Shown one piece after another: positions 30,026 to 40,889 of a DNA stretch of 64,000 nt (position 1 is the stretch's first letter; every line of letters begins with the position of its first letter). The notes beneath the pieces were generated by a model. It did no database searches and was not told where the DNA came from. It saw nothing but the letters and a program-made list of their open reading frames with translations. A program made the position numbers and the translations under genes. Origin of the DNA: Maniola hyperantus (Eukaryota; Arthropoda; Insecta; Lepidoptera; Nymphalidae); assembly GCF_902806685.2 (NCBI RefSeq), contig NC_048562.1, positions 5,200,368 to 5,264,367 of the forward strand, written 5' to 3'.

Positions 30026-30390
30026 TTTCGTATCTAATGCGTAAACAGCAACCAACTTTCTACAGAACAATGTGAAGAAAAAAAAAAGATAAAAAAAAAC
30101 ATGGCGTTGCTAACGAGCCGTCGCCTGTCACAGCTTTCCCGCCTAAATAGCTGTCAACTGTCAATCCGCCGCCATTGTCGAATCATTGTTGGTTTGTTTA
30201 GCTTTTGTTGTCTTGTAATCTTAAGTTGATGGTGAAAGCCTAATAATATAATAGTTCATAATATTATAGCATGTACAAAGACGCCTATGTATTTTAATTT
30301 AAACAGCAAACAACTAGTCAAGTGGGTGTCAGAACACATAATATGAGGTAGGGTTCCGCAAGCATTAGTAAACATTTTGGCAGTTTTTTT
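30026..30390. other. Single-copy stretch with a moderately GC-rich patch
   Basis: 30100-30200 (CATGGCGTTGCTAACGAGCC, CTGTCAATCCGCCGCCATTG) is unlike the repeats around it and could be a promoter or untranslated exon. No coding frame supports this. Confidence 0.3.
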
Positions 30391-30810
30391 TGAGTTCCGT
30401 ACCTCAAAAGGAAAAACGGAACCCTTATAGGATCACTTTGTTGTCTGTCTGTCTGTCTGTCAAGAAACCTACAGGGTACTTCCCGTTGACCTAGAATCAT
30501 GAAATTTGGCAGGTAGGTAGATCTTATAGCTGACATTTGGGGAAAAATCTGAAAACCGTGAATTTGTGGTTATATCACACAAAAAAAAAATTATGGTCAT
30601 GAACTAATAATTATTTTCAATTTTCGAAGTAAGATAACTATATCAAGTGGGGTATCATATGAAAGATCTTCACCTGTGCATTCTAAAACAGATTTTCATT
30701 TATTTTTATGCATAATAGTTTTTGAATTATCGTGCAAAATGTCGAAAAAATACGACTAGTACGGAACCCTCGTTGCGCGAGCCTGACTCACACTTGGCCG
30801 GTTTTTTTTC
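30391..30810 (-). repeat. Fam1, complete copy
   Basis: GAGTTCCGTACCTCAAAAGG to GACTCACACTTGGCCGGTTTTTTTT with all blocks in order. Confidence 0.88.
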
Positions 30811-30831
30811 CTTCTATAAAATATCTACCTT

Positions 30832-31230
30832 ATTCCCGCGACACCCGCGTGGACTGCACAAATTTCAAACGCCTATTTTATACACCCTTAGGGGCGTTAT
30901 TTTTTAAAATCCTTTTTTAGCGCATGTCTACGTCATAATAGCTATGTGCATGCCAAAGAAGATGGACAAAAATTGTATGAAATGAACATGTACCCTAGAA
31001 TGAACACCATTTGTGACAGACAGACAGACAGACAGACAACAAAGTGATCCTATAAGGGTTCCGTTTTTCCTTTTGAGGTACGGAACCCTAAAAAATGTCA
31101 CATGTTGTTTTGCAGTCGTGACATTAAGTTTGTTATAGGCAGCCCGAAGCAAATTTTGTCCATCTCATTTCAGCCCGATCCGTCGAGTAGTTTCAGTTGT
31201 GCGTTGATAGATCAGTCAGTCAGTTTTTTC
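30832..31230 (-). mobile_element. Hel-E split by a TIR-bounded insertion
   Basis: Hel-E runs to GCTATGTGCATGCCAAA (about 30957) and resumes ATTTCAGCCCGATCCGTCG (about 31167). In uninterrupted copies GCATGCCAAATTTCAGCCC is continuous. Confidence 0.8.
30960..31165. mobile_element. ~206 bp insertion with short TIRs carrying a Fam1 end
   Basis: Left AGATGGACAAAAATT and right AATTTTGTCCATCT are inverted. Inside lies a Fam1 right end (31014-31095, GACA repeats to TACGGAACCCTAAAAAA) flanked by unique sequence. No coding capacity. Confidence 0.65.
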
Positions 31231-31521
31231 TGGTATAAATGTGATTTCAGCGGCGTATGTTTCAGGAGAGTGGAAGTACTATTTCTGTTACTTCGTGTGT
31301 GGTCCGGTTTTATAGGCATGTACGGGCTGGTTAAGGCGAGGATTGTCTAGAAGGATTAATGATTGATGTAGAGAAGTTTTAGTTTTATTTTAATTTTTTA
31401 CATTTGTAATACTTCCTATTACCTATTTAAATTTGTAAATTTTTTTTTGTGACTAAGTATTTAATGTAACTAATTTCATCAGACCTATGTGCACGTTGTT
31501 GTATTATCATAACATATTGCA

Positions 31522-31697
31522 TGCAGAATTTGTACAGGCAGAATTTGTACAGGCAAAATTTGTACAGGCCGAATTTGTACAGGCAGAATTTGTACAGGCA
31601 GAATTTGTACAGGCAGAATTTGTACAGGCAGAATTTGTGCAGGCAGAATTTGTACAGGCAGAATTTGTACAGGCAGAATTTGTACAGGCAGAATTTG
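31522..31697. repeat. 15 bp minisatellite, about 11-12 units
   Basis: The unit GCAGAATTTGTACAG is repeated with a few substitutions (CAAAATT, CCGAATT, TGTGCAGG). Because 15 is a multiple of 3, long frames open on both strands (repeating FVQAE on plus, CLYKF on minus). I treat these as artefacts. Confidence 0.95.
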
Positions 31698-31763
31698 GCT
31701 GTACCTAATTTTTGTTTTTGTAACATTTCCACTGTTTACCCATATTCGCAATAAAGAAATTTG

Positions 31764-31979
31764 ATTCTAAATAATATCTGTCCCGGCTTTACTCACGTGT
31801 GTAGTCGACGTTAGCCCGACTAGTTTCGAACCCATACGGGGTCCTTTTTCAAGGGACTCAAAACCGCGGCGCGTGCGCGAACGGACTCCCTTGAAAAAGG
31901 ACCCCGTACGGGTTCGAAACTAGTCGGGCTAACGTCGACTACACACGTGAGTAAAGCCGGGACAGATATTATTTAGAAT
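31764..31979. repeat. Hairpin with 93 bp arms
   Basis: Left arm 31764-31856 and right arm 31887-31979 are reverse complements with one mismatch (CCCATACGGGG versus CCCGTACGGG). The spacer is 30 bp and GC-rich (CGCGGCGCGTGCGCG). Arms contain CACGTGTGTAGTCGACG and CGACTAGTTTCGAACCC. No coding sequence. Confidence 0.95.
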
Positions 31980-32064
31980 GGAAATGACTCACGGTAGTTT
32001 AAACGCTAAAAAAGAAATTTGAATTGTCTACGTTGTAATCTGGAGTTATTTATACATATTTAGA

Positions 32065-32205
32065 ACGTATCATCATCATGATCGGGGTGATCATGGTGAT
32101 GATCGCTGGCTCAGTAGGTACCTACTGAGCACGGGTTTCCTCTTAGAATGAGAAGGGTTTATGCCTTAGTCCCCCACGCTGGGCCAAGTGCGGATTGGCA
32201 AACGT
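32065..32205 (-). mobile_element. SINE-1 3' half, diverged
   Basis: CATCATCATGATCGGGG, GAGCACGGGTTTCCTCTTAG, ATGAGAAGGGTTT, GGCCAAGTGCGGATTGGC. Confidence 0.65.
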
Positions 32206-32625
32206 ACACACCTATAAATAAAAGAAAAAATCAATATGGCGGCTGTGTAGGCTACCATTTTTAAATGTGAAAAATTTACCTACTTTTCAGTTTTCTGGCA
32301 GGCAGTCGTGTTTTTATTTTTTTAATTACTTACGACTTGTTAAAGTAGGTACTTACTGCACTTGCCCGCACCGGGTTAACGCGGGGGCTGTGCGGGTGTG
32401 CGGGGCGTTCCCTACCCGATTGGCATTTCGACTTGTCGCCTACTATACCTACTTACCTAGCTACCTCTAAAACGAGAAAGCTATGGTGAAATCTAACTCT
32501 AAATAGAAGCGATAGCGTAGTGAGCGCGAGTTTTTTTTTTGTAATTTTACAGCAAGGAAAAATCCAAGGAGTGTAGGTAGGTACATATTTTAAAAAGTAT
32601 TTTGCTTTAGAGAATTATAATTGCA
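32206..32625. other. Stretch without recognised features
   Basis: Includes a local GC-rich run at 32365-32430 (CGCACCGGGTTAACGCGGG). No gene or repeat assigned. Confidence 0.35.
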
Positions 32626-32852
32626 CTAGCTGATGCCCGCGACTTTGTCCGCGTGGAATTAGGTTTTCTTAAAATCCCGTGGGAACTCTTTGATTTTCCG
32701 GGATAAAACGTAGCCTATGTCACTTTACAGGTCTTTATCTAAGTACCTATACCCATGCAAAAAATCACGTCAATCCGTTGCACCGTTGCGCCGTGATTGA
32801 AGGACAAACCAACAAACCAACAAACAAACACACTTTCACATTTATAATAAGG
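32626..32852 (-). mobile_element. Hel-D Helitron-like element, near complete
   Basis: CTAGCTGATGCCCGCGACTTTGTCCGCG (3' hairpin and CTAG in reverse), GATTTTCCGGGATAAAACG, CGTCAATCCGTTGCACCG, ending TTTCACATTTATAATAAGGA. Confidence 0.85.
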
Positions 32853-33024
32853 ACAGGTACTGATTCGCCTTAAGCAGTGTGTGGGTAAATTTGTAAACAC
32901 ATCGCTGCGCTGCGGTCGCGCGGCTTTTTATTTCGATACAACGCGGTTTATTTGTTCTACAACAATTAAGCGCTGAACACAAACTATCATTGAGGCAATG
33001 TGTAGGTACCCTAGGTAGGTAATC

Positions 33025-33329
33025 AGAAATGAGGAGATCCGTAGGAGAACTAGAGTAACCGACATAGCTCAACGGGTTGCGAAGCTGAAGTGGCAATGGG
33101 CAGGGCACATAGGTCGTACAACTGATAGACGTTGGGGTCCCAAGGTGCTGGAATGGCGACCTTGCACCGGAAGACGCAGCGTTGGAAGACCCTCCACTAG
33201 GTGGACGGGCAACATCAGACGAGTCGCAGGGAGCCGCTGGATCCAGGCGGTGCAAGACCGTGGCGTGTGGAAGTCCCTACAAGAGACCTATGTCCAGCAG
33301 TGGAGTCTATCCGTTGATGATGATGATGA
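33025..33329 (+). pseudogene. RTE-type LINE 3' end
   Basis: It encodes RRTRVTDIAQRVAKLKWQWAG then LEWRPCTGRRSVGRPSTRW, NIRRVAGSRWIQAVQDRGV and a GATGATGATGA tail. It matches 19324-19700 in opposite orientation. 5'-truncated; the reading frame is only part of the C-terminus. Confidence 0.78.
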
Positions 33330-33399
33330 CACTATCAAATCACTAGATAGGTATAATTCGGGCGCGTTCATACTGAGTAGGTAGGTATAAATAAATATA

Positions 33400-33750
33400 G
33401 TGAAGGTAAGGGTGCGTCTAGTACATTAGTGGGCTTTGTGGACGCACCTGGCCTTTCCCGCGGGTGACCATGGCTTTAGAACAACAAGGACAACTGGGGC
33501 TTACCATTAAACGGGGAACTACAACCGGCTACGGGAATGTACAGCGTACAGGTGCCAGGCCGGCACCATGGAAGAGCAGCAGCGGGGATCTCAGCTGTGC
33601 TAGTGGCGTCTAGACCCCAAGGAGGGAGAGTGAGCATAAGGGACAAGGTAGAGACAAAATAATTTGTAGGGAGTCAAGAAGGCGCCCCGGGAAAATGCCA
33701 AGAGCAAGTACCGAACGGGCGCCCGCCCGCGATTCGGCCCATATACCTAA
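33400..33750. repeat. Long GC-rich dispersed repeat, copy 1
   Basis: Shared with 41150-41390: ACAGGTGCCAGGCCGG, AGCAGCAGCGGGGATCTCAG, CTGTGCTAGTG(G/A)CGTCTAG, GCCAAGAGCAAGTACC, GCGATTCGGCCCATA. GC content and length suggest the 5' region of a larger retroelement, but no protein is recognisable. Confidence 0.6.
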
Positions 33751-33751
33751 G

Positions 33752-33905
33752 GGGACGTCCATAAATTACGTGAGGTGTTTTTTTGAATTTTCTGTCCCTC
33801 CCCCCCCCCCCCCCCTGGTGAGATGTCGTGAGATTTTATTCAACCCCCTCCCCCATTACCCAATCTCATGTGAGATTTTCAAAATGTGGGTTTCTTACGT
33901 ACACG
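33752..33905. repeat. Repeat with GGGGACGTCCATAAATTACG and poly-C
   Basis: GGACGTCCATAAATTACGTG, a 16-C run at 33800-33815, GGTGAGATGTCGTGAGATT, then CTCCCCCATTACC and CATGTGAGATTTT. The motif set is familiar from insect interspersed repeats. Class unknown. Confidence 0.5.
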
Positions 33906-33965
33906 CGTTGGATTGTTATTGTAAAAAGAAAGAAAAATTTGCTTCGTGCTTTTATTTAGGCACGC

Positions 33966-34158
33966 CGGCTCACTACAGAGCACGGGTCTCCTCTCAGATA
34001 GGCATGCAGGTTCTCACGATGTTTTCCTTCACCGTTGAAGCAAGTAATATTTAATTACTTAAAACGCACATAACTCCGAAAAGTTAGAGGTGCGTGCCCG
34101 GGATCGAACCTCCGACCTCCGATTAGAAGGCGGACGTCCTAACCACTAGGCTAACACA
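33966..34158 (-). mobile_element. SINE-1 with internal deletion
   Basis: CTCACTACAGAGCACGGGTC joins AGGCATGCAGGTTCTCACG directly, losing ~110 bp of body. The head is intact (GATCGAACCTCCGACC, CCTAACCACTAGG). Confidence 0.8.
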
Positions 34159-34185
34159 GGTTACAGACTTGGACAGTGATCGCAA

Positions 34186-34330
34186 AAGCCTCAATAACTC
34201 AACGGTACAAGACCGGACTGAATTCTGATAGGTCTGTGGTTCAAACCCCACCCGTTGCACTATATTGTGGTACCTACTCCTAGCACAAGCTTCGCTTAGT
34301 TGGAGGGGAAAGGGCTTATTAATAAAATTG
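34186..34330 (+). mobile_element. SINE-2
   Basis: GCCTCAATAACTCAACGGTA, CGGACTGAATTCTGATAGGTC, GGTTCAAACCCC, CTCCTAGCACAAGC, GGAGGGGAAAGGG. Confidence 0.75.
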
Positions 34331-34394
34331 AAAGGTAGTCTAAGTTTTTGCAACATGGCGATTTGTGCAGGAGATCCATACTATGCAATATGTA

Positions 34395-34545
34395 TTGCAT
34401 TGTGTGTCTGTCTGCTAGTTTTTCACGGCCCATCCGCTAACTGATTTTGACGAAATTAGTTACAGACATAGCTTGCATCCTGGGAAAGGAGATAGGCTTT
34501 TTGTCTCGGAAAATCAAAGAGTTCTCCCATAGGATTCTTAAAGTT
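34395..34545 (+). mobile_element. Hel-D variant fragment
   Basis: GTGTCTGTCTGCTAG, ATAGCTTGCATCCTGGGAAAGG, CTCGGAAAATCAAAGAGTTC. Related to 50416-50645; the CTAG end is lost. Confidence 0.6.
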
Positions 34546-35090
34546 CCAACTGTCAATGTCATTCAAGTGTCAAGAGAGTCTTGTCCACTATACCTAGGTG
34601 TTAGACCAAAAAATTTGAAAACGTGAATCGTGACGTCACGTTTCGTTTCGACCACAAAGTCTCTAATCTGTGGTTTCGAATGGTAATGCGTTTCGCAAAT
34701 TAAATTTCGCTCGCTTATTTTGCACTTTTTCAAAAACTAAATAAAGAAATAAGTAATAGGACAATAAAGATTCGGGTAGGAAAAATCAGGTTTTAAGCCA
34801 CACGCATATTCCTTATTCATACGAAATGGGTAAGTAGGTAGTAAGGTAATTGGTACAGAGATAGCTTGCATCCCGAAAACTGACGATTTGAGTTTGGTTT
34901 CCTTCAGTTATTTTTATTTGACAAAGGTATGATGGTCACCCTACAGAATACCCCAAAATCGGGCAAATCATCATATTTCATAAGCGGGCGAACATTTTTC
35001 TTAATCTACCCTCGGTGGGTGTGATCACTCCCCATTATGTAACTTTTGCCCATAGCAAACAATACACTGCCGGATGTAAATAAATTTGGA
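34546..35090. other. Stretch without recognised features
   Basis: No gene. A tRNA-like SINE remnant may follow at 35093-35165 (CCTCTGGCGCAGCG, AGGATTCGATTCTGG), but it is too broken to name. Confidence 0.35.
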
Positions 35091-35397
35091 TGAACCCTCT
35101 GGCGCAGCGATCCATATTCTTTCTCAACGGGTACAGGATTCGATTCTGGTAGATTCCTTTCATACTACCCGTGCGCGATAAGTTGAGACTCGCCTGGAAT
35201 GCAACCCTCCGCCAACTTCCCCTGTAACTTCCCCTCAAGCTCCCGTGTTGTACTGTAGACAACGCCATTTTTTTAACATCTCGTACTTGCTTACACGTCA
35301 CGCAACGCCGACGCGCTCCGATTTTTGTCTACAGTACAACCACGCGTCTGTGGCGTCACCGCCCGCCAGGTCTCAACTTATTAGCCATATTAAATGA

Positions 35398-35540
35398 CTA
35401 ATATTCCCCTTTCCTCTCCAATTAAGCGTCAGGCTTGTGCTAGGAGTAGGTACGAAAATAGTGCAACGGGCGGGATTTGAACCGTCGACCTTTCGGTTTT
35501 CAGTCCACTCCTATACCGGTTGAGCTATTGAGGCTTATTG
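35398..35540 (-). mobile_element. SINE-2
   Basis: Minus-oriented: TTCCCCTTTCCTCTCC, GCTTGTGCTAGGAGTAGG, GGATTTGAACCGTCGACC, GGTTGAGCTATTGAGGC. Confidence 0.78.
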
Positions 35541-35654
35541 CGCACGGGTAGTACGTAAGTATGGTTTCTTTTGTTGTTTTGTCCCTTTTGGGTACCTACC
35601 TATACCTACCTACATACCTTATACATATACGCGTCTGACAAGTCCACTTGATCC

Positions 35655-35925
35655 TTGGTCTGAGGTCTATCCGTATCCACCTAGAGTGGGGTCTTCCAAC
35701 GCTGCGCCTTCCGGTGCAAAGTCGCCATTCTAGTACCTTTGTAATTTGGATCCCAACGTCTATCGGTTGTACGAACTATGTGCCCTGCCCATTGCCACTT
35801 CAGCTTCGCAACCCGTTGAGCTATGTCGGTTACTCTAGTTCTCCTACGGATCTCCTCATGTCTGATTTGATCACGTAGAGAAACTCCGCACAAAGGTCTC
35901 TCCATCGCTGAGCTTTGTAATTCAT
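35655..35925 (-). pseudogene. RTE-type LINE 3' end
   Basis: Minus-strand frame with AQRVAKLKWQWAGHIVRTT and DRRWDPNYKGTRMATLHRK. Inner segments are deleted relative to 33025-33329. Confidence 0.7.
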
Positions 35926-36241
35926 CATCATCATGATCAACCCATCGCCGGCTCACTACAGAGCACGGGTCTCCTCTCAGAGTGAGACGGGCTTGGCCAT
36001 AGTCTACCACGCCGGCCATGTACGGATAGGTAGACTTGACACATCTTTGAGAACATTATGGAGAACTCTCAGGCATGCAGGTTTCCTCACGATGTTTTCT
36101 TTCACCGTTAAAGCAAGTGATATTTATATACCTACCTACATAAAACGCACATAATTTCGAAAAGTTAGAGGTGCGTGCCCAGGATCGAACCCCCGACCTC
36201 CGATTAGAAGGCGGAAGTCCTAACCACTAGGCTATCACAGT
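35926..36241 (-). mobile_element. SINE-1, full length
   Basis: CATCATCATCATGATCAACCC to GGCGGAAGTCCTAACCACTAGGCTATCACAG. It sits immediately beside the RTE tail, in the same orientation. Confidence 0.9.
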
Positions 36242-36535
36242 TTTATAATTTTGTAACCTTAAAGTTCTGTATGTAAGTACTTATAGCTATCCCATCTAAT
36301 CTTCAAAACCAATTAAATAAGTCACCTTCAGTATCGCAAGACATAAGAGTTAGGACGCCATAACGTTGGGCTGAAGCTATCTAATAATAAAACCAGCTGT
36401 CGGTCGGTGGGCACAAACGTTATAATCTGTGCTGAAGAAATTACGACAAAAAGATTTTAAGTTTAGGAAATAATGTACAGGATGCTTCGAAAATTATGTG
36501 ATTCTAATCCTACTAATCCGTGAGTAGGTCCTACC

Positions 36536-36765
36536 TAACAGTACCCTTATTATAAATGCGAAAGTTTGTTTATTGGTTTGTTGGTTTGTCCTTCAATCAC
36601 GTGGCAACGGTGCAACGGATTGATGTCAGATCTGCCAGAATCTGATGAAATTTGATAAAAGAATAGTTTGCATCTCGGCGATAGACATAGGTTAGGTAGG
36701 TACTATTTGTCCGGGATATCAAAGAGTCACCTCGGGATTTTTAACAAACCTAAATCATTTATTTG
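36536..36765 (+). mobile_element. Hel-D, 3' end decayed
   Basis: CCCTTATTATAAATGCGAAAG, GGTTTGTCCTTCAATCACG, GTGCAACGGATTGATG, CATCTCGGCGATAGACATAGG, CTCGGGATTTTTAAC. Confidence 0.7.
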
Positions 36766-36768
36766 GTA

Positions 36769-36955
36769 CAGCTGCGCGATTGCGGTAGAATGACAGACTA
36801 CAATGTCCCGATCGAAATCACCTCTGATTGATTGACGAATGACGCTCGCTCACTATATGGCTACAATGCATAGTTGTAACAAGAATAGCACAAATTCAGC
36901 CAATCAAAACAATTGAGATTGATGCAGGTTTTACGAAATCGCCCTGCTGGATAGC
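36769..36955. repeat. Dispersed repeat of unknown class, copy 2
   Basis: Partner of 21488-21690. CAGCTGCGCGATTGCGGTAG to GATGCAGGTTTTACGAAATCG. Confidence 0.65.
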
Positions 36956-36959
36956 TTGC

Positions 36960-39875
36960 ATCCTGTAGACAGGCATGGACTACTTTTGATCCTGGAAAAT
37001 CAAAGAGTTTTTTATTAATCAACGGTTAAAAAGTAACAGTTTAGGTACTTAGTTATTCAGATAAAATATTGGTAGAGTCCAAATTGTAGAATACTTACAC
37101 GTTATTTTAGAAACAACATTAGCTTCTCATTGTAAAAGGAGACTCGTTTTCAGTAGTTGGCCGGCTATAAATTGAGATGACGATAACGATGATAAAAAGT
37201 TTATTAAACCTGCTGAATTCTAAACACCCTGTAGGAACATTAAACCGATGGCTCCTTCGAGAGACGCAATTTACCCAAATGACATTCTACCGAAAAATAT
37301 AAATTCCCCCCCAAAAAAATAAGGCAGCCGACATTAAGTATGTTCGGTCCGAACTCAGAAACATTGATAATTAAAAAAAAAACAACAACATGGCCGACCG
37401 ACGCTTTCAACGTCCTTCGTTTCGATAAAAAATAAAAAGCTTCCAAATTCAAATCGGGCGCGGCTGGAGATGAAAAAGCGGGACTAATTTCATGCGCTCA
37501 CGCAGTGTTCCATTTTCAAAATGACATTAGACAGAGACAAAAAAAATTAACGTATGTCAGAAAGAGATGAAGATATTATAAATGTATTAATCGGGTCGTA
37601 ATTTTGCTGAATATGTTGTATAAGCCGGAGTAAATTATATTTTAGAAACTGTGGGGTATCCGTATTTTTTTTGGGGTTTGGTTGATGAGGCATAAAAACT
37701 TTTGGGTTTTTAATAACATATTTTCTCGTTTAAGATAACTGTTTTTGAATTAATATTTTTTTTGTGCCATAGTGGTAGGTAGAGAGTTATTGAATTAATG
37801 TTTTAATAACTAATCAATTTGAGGTTATACGGTTTTTTTGTTTTGGTCAGCCATTTTTCCATTACTTTCTCTTGTCAATACGTATAAGAACATCATGTTT
37901 ATACTTACCTACCTATTTAAAATGTATATCTTTGTTAAAAGTTAAAAATAAAACGATTTGAGTTAGATTATCAAGATGATCTATTGAATCGAAAAAACTA
38001 TAGGTAGATATCTAATGATAATTTTCATTAATTTTCTTGAAAGGAGAGCTGATTTTTTTTACTGGATTTTACAGCTCTGGGCTCTTCTCTGGGCCTTTTT
38101 TGAGCCAACAATTTACCAAGCTATATCTATCAAATGTACCTACATAAGAGCTCATGGTCATAAAAATATTCTAAGAACCTATCATAATCTTAGGTAGGTA
38201 CTTACCTACTTACCATAATTTATAATTACATACCCACCGCATAAAATAACACCAAATTGAAAAACGATTATCATTTTTATTACACGCTTGCACATCCCTA
38301 TTGATTGACTGATATTACCCAAAAGCCGTTAAACCTACCTACTGAAATCTGAAAAGTCCTAGTTTCAGACATAACCAGTGCTTGCTGTCTTAGATAAACT
38401 ATAACACTCATAGAACCCAGGAATAATATTTCGTAATTATCTATCACGGTCATAATCTTATAGTAAAACTATTTATCAAAGTACACATATTCGAGCATAT
38501 TCTCTACGAAATTCAACGGTACAATTAAAGAACCCAATTTAAAAAAAAAAAGGTGTTCGAAGTTCGAACCGGAGTTTCCAAACTAGTCCTTCTGATTACT
38601 ATATCCCCACAAAAATGATTCCCACTAACGACGTTTAAAATTAAGTTTTTAAGCCGTACCCGAAACAAAATGGCCGACCACTATTTTTTTTGGGCTCGGC
38701 GCGATAATTACGGGGCTGAGGCGGGAAACGCTGGGAGTAAATTAAATGCGTTTGAAATTCGAATATGGTTCCCGAAAATTAAAAAAGTATTGGTTGTCTT
38801 TGGTAATGTGATTATCATTCTGTGGCCATGAGAACTTTTTTTGGATGTTTGATTAAGTATGTTGTGCTTTGAATTCCTAATATTGTTTATTTGGGCATTT
38901 AAATAGTAAATACCTGAGTAAGTACCTACCTAGGTAGGTAGGTTTTAGGAATAATTTAGTCTTTATTCATGTAAATTCTTTACTAGGTTTCTATAACGCC
39001 TACTGAAAATTAAGTACCTAGGCATAATTTAAAAATTCATTTAGTATAGGTATTATTACCTATTTCAAAAATTCTGACAATTATTTTCTACTCCTAAAAA
39101 ACACATAAATAATCGTACTTAACTTATCATTTAACCAGCAGGTACTTTTTAATTAAAAACCACACAGAACACAGTAATAAATATTCTTAAATTAACTCAC
39201 AAACTATTTTTACAAACTCCGATTAAAACTAACATAAGTAGGTAACACTTTTAAACTTAACATGCAAGCAAATAAAAACACGTAAGATCTAGGTAAAAAT
39301 AAATAAAGCTCAAAGCCCAAATCTCTAATTAAATCTAAAAGAAAATGTCAGGTCAAATTAAAAAAATAATAATAACCAATTACCCAAATCATTTCAATCC
39401 GAAACATTGATAAGGAAAACGACAAGAAAAGCACCCTTAGCTCATTAACGAGTGAGTGAAAGAAAAGATTATAAAGCTTATTTAACTAGAGGTTGATAGA
39501 GATGGATGTATTTTTACTATTGCGCTTAAGGCTTTGCGTCATTGGTCGGGGAAGGAAACGCAGAGGGCGTCACCGTCGCTTGCCGCCATAAATTGAGTTG
39601 TTGACAGATTAATAAGGTAAGGTTATGTTATGTTTTAATATTTTTTTTCGCTCGCCACAGCGCGAAATTATAAGGCTGGCTGTAATTATTGTTATGAGTT
39701 TGAAACTGGACTCAAATGAGGCTACGTGTGTGGTCCAGACGCTCGTTCTGTCTCGCTTTGAATAAAAGGAAGGAAGAATAAAAATATGATTTTGAGACTC
39801 GAGCGAAAAACTTGGATGTAGAAAATAGATACCTAAGTATCTCAGGGAAAATGGTTTAAGGTAGCGAGTGTAAAA
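36960..39875. other. Repeat-poor island upstream of engrailed
   Basis: About 2.9 kb without a recognised repeat family or supported coding frame, unusual for this window. It contains GC-richer patches at 37390-37510 and 38640-38770 (both with ATGGCCGACC) and 39530-39760 in otherwise AT-rich DNA. Its location 11-14 kb upstream makes it a candidate regulatory block, by inference. Confidence 0.45.
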
Positions 39876-40362
39876 AAACCGGCCAAGTGCGTGGCGGGCC
39901 ACGCGCAATGTAGGGTTCCGTTGTCACAATCTTCGAAAAACAGATATAACTCCCTTAACCTGTGAACCCTACTTAGCCATGATAGTTTTCCTTTAAAATT
40001 GATTATAGGTATATTATACTACTGCTGTGAATTTTTTCACGTTCCTATACTTCTTGACACTTGACTCTAATAAAAATTAGCACTTTAAAACGTCATATTT
40101 TACAAACGGATCTAGAAATCGAAAAATAATGTTCCCACACCCACAGCACAGTATTTTTAAAAGACCTATTCAACGATACCCCACACTAAGGGGTAGACGA
40201 GAAAAAAAATTCATTCCCACTTTACATGTAAGGGAACTACCCTAAAAAAAATATTTATCACAATTTTATTTCACCACTTTGTCGGCGTGATAAATAAGTA
40301 TTTATATCCATGCCAAATTACAGATTTCTAGCACTAATAGTCTCTGAGATTAACCGAGGACG

Positions 40363-40393
<31 letters not shown>

Positions 40394-40437
40394 ATGGCGA
40401 AACTATAAGGGTTCCTTGTTTACTACGGAACCCTAAA
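39876..40437 (+). repeat. Fam1b, complete copy
   Basis: AAAACCGGCCAAGTGCGTGG with a GGCGGGCCACGC variant head. Body CACTAAGGGGTAGACGAG and ACATGTAAGGGAACTACC, then GACGGACGGACAGACAGAC and CTATAAGGGTTCCTTGTTTAC, ending TACGGAACCCTAAAAA. It abuts the next Fam1. Confidence 0.85.
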
Positions 40438-40889
40438 AACCGGCCAAGTGCGAGTCAGGCTCGCGCAATGAGGGTTCCGTACTACGGTCGTATTTTTTCG
40501 ACATTTTGCACGATAATTTAAAAACTATGATACAGAAAAATAAATAAAAATCTGTTTTAGAATGTACAGGTGAAGACCTTTCATATGATACCCCACTTGA
40601 TATAGTTATCTTACTTCGAAAATTGAAAATACTAATTATTAGTTTATGACCACAATTTAATTTTTTTTGTGTGATGTAACCCTAAATTCACGGTTTTCAG
40701 ATTTTTCCCCAAATGTCAGCTATAAGATCTACCTACCTGCCAAATTTCATGATTCTAGGTCAACGGGTAGTAGGTATCCTGTATAGGTTTCTTGACAGAC
40801 CGACAGATGGACAGACAGACAACAAAGTGATCCTAGAAGGAGGAGTGATCCGATGTATACCTACTTTTGAGGTACGGAACCCTAAAAAA
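40438..40889 (+). repeat. Fam1, complete, tandem with Fam1b
   Basis: The junction CCCTAAAAACCGGCCAAGTG has no intervening bases. It ends TTTTGAGGTACGGAACCCTAAAAAA, with a local scramble near 40835-40865. Confidence 0.85.

Noticed and set aside
31500..31700. CRISPR-like regular array
   Set aside because: The units are directly adjacent with no spacers, and the organism is eukaryotic. It is a minisatellite.
31427..31754. Long frames over the minisatellite on both strands (repeats of FVQAE and CLYKF)
   Set aside because: They arise because the 15 bp unit has no stop in most frames. No start context, domain or splice signal supports translation.
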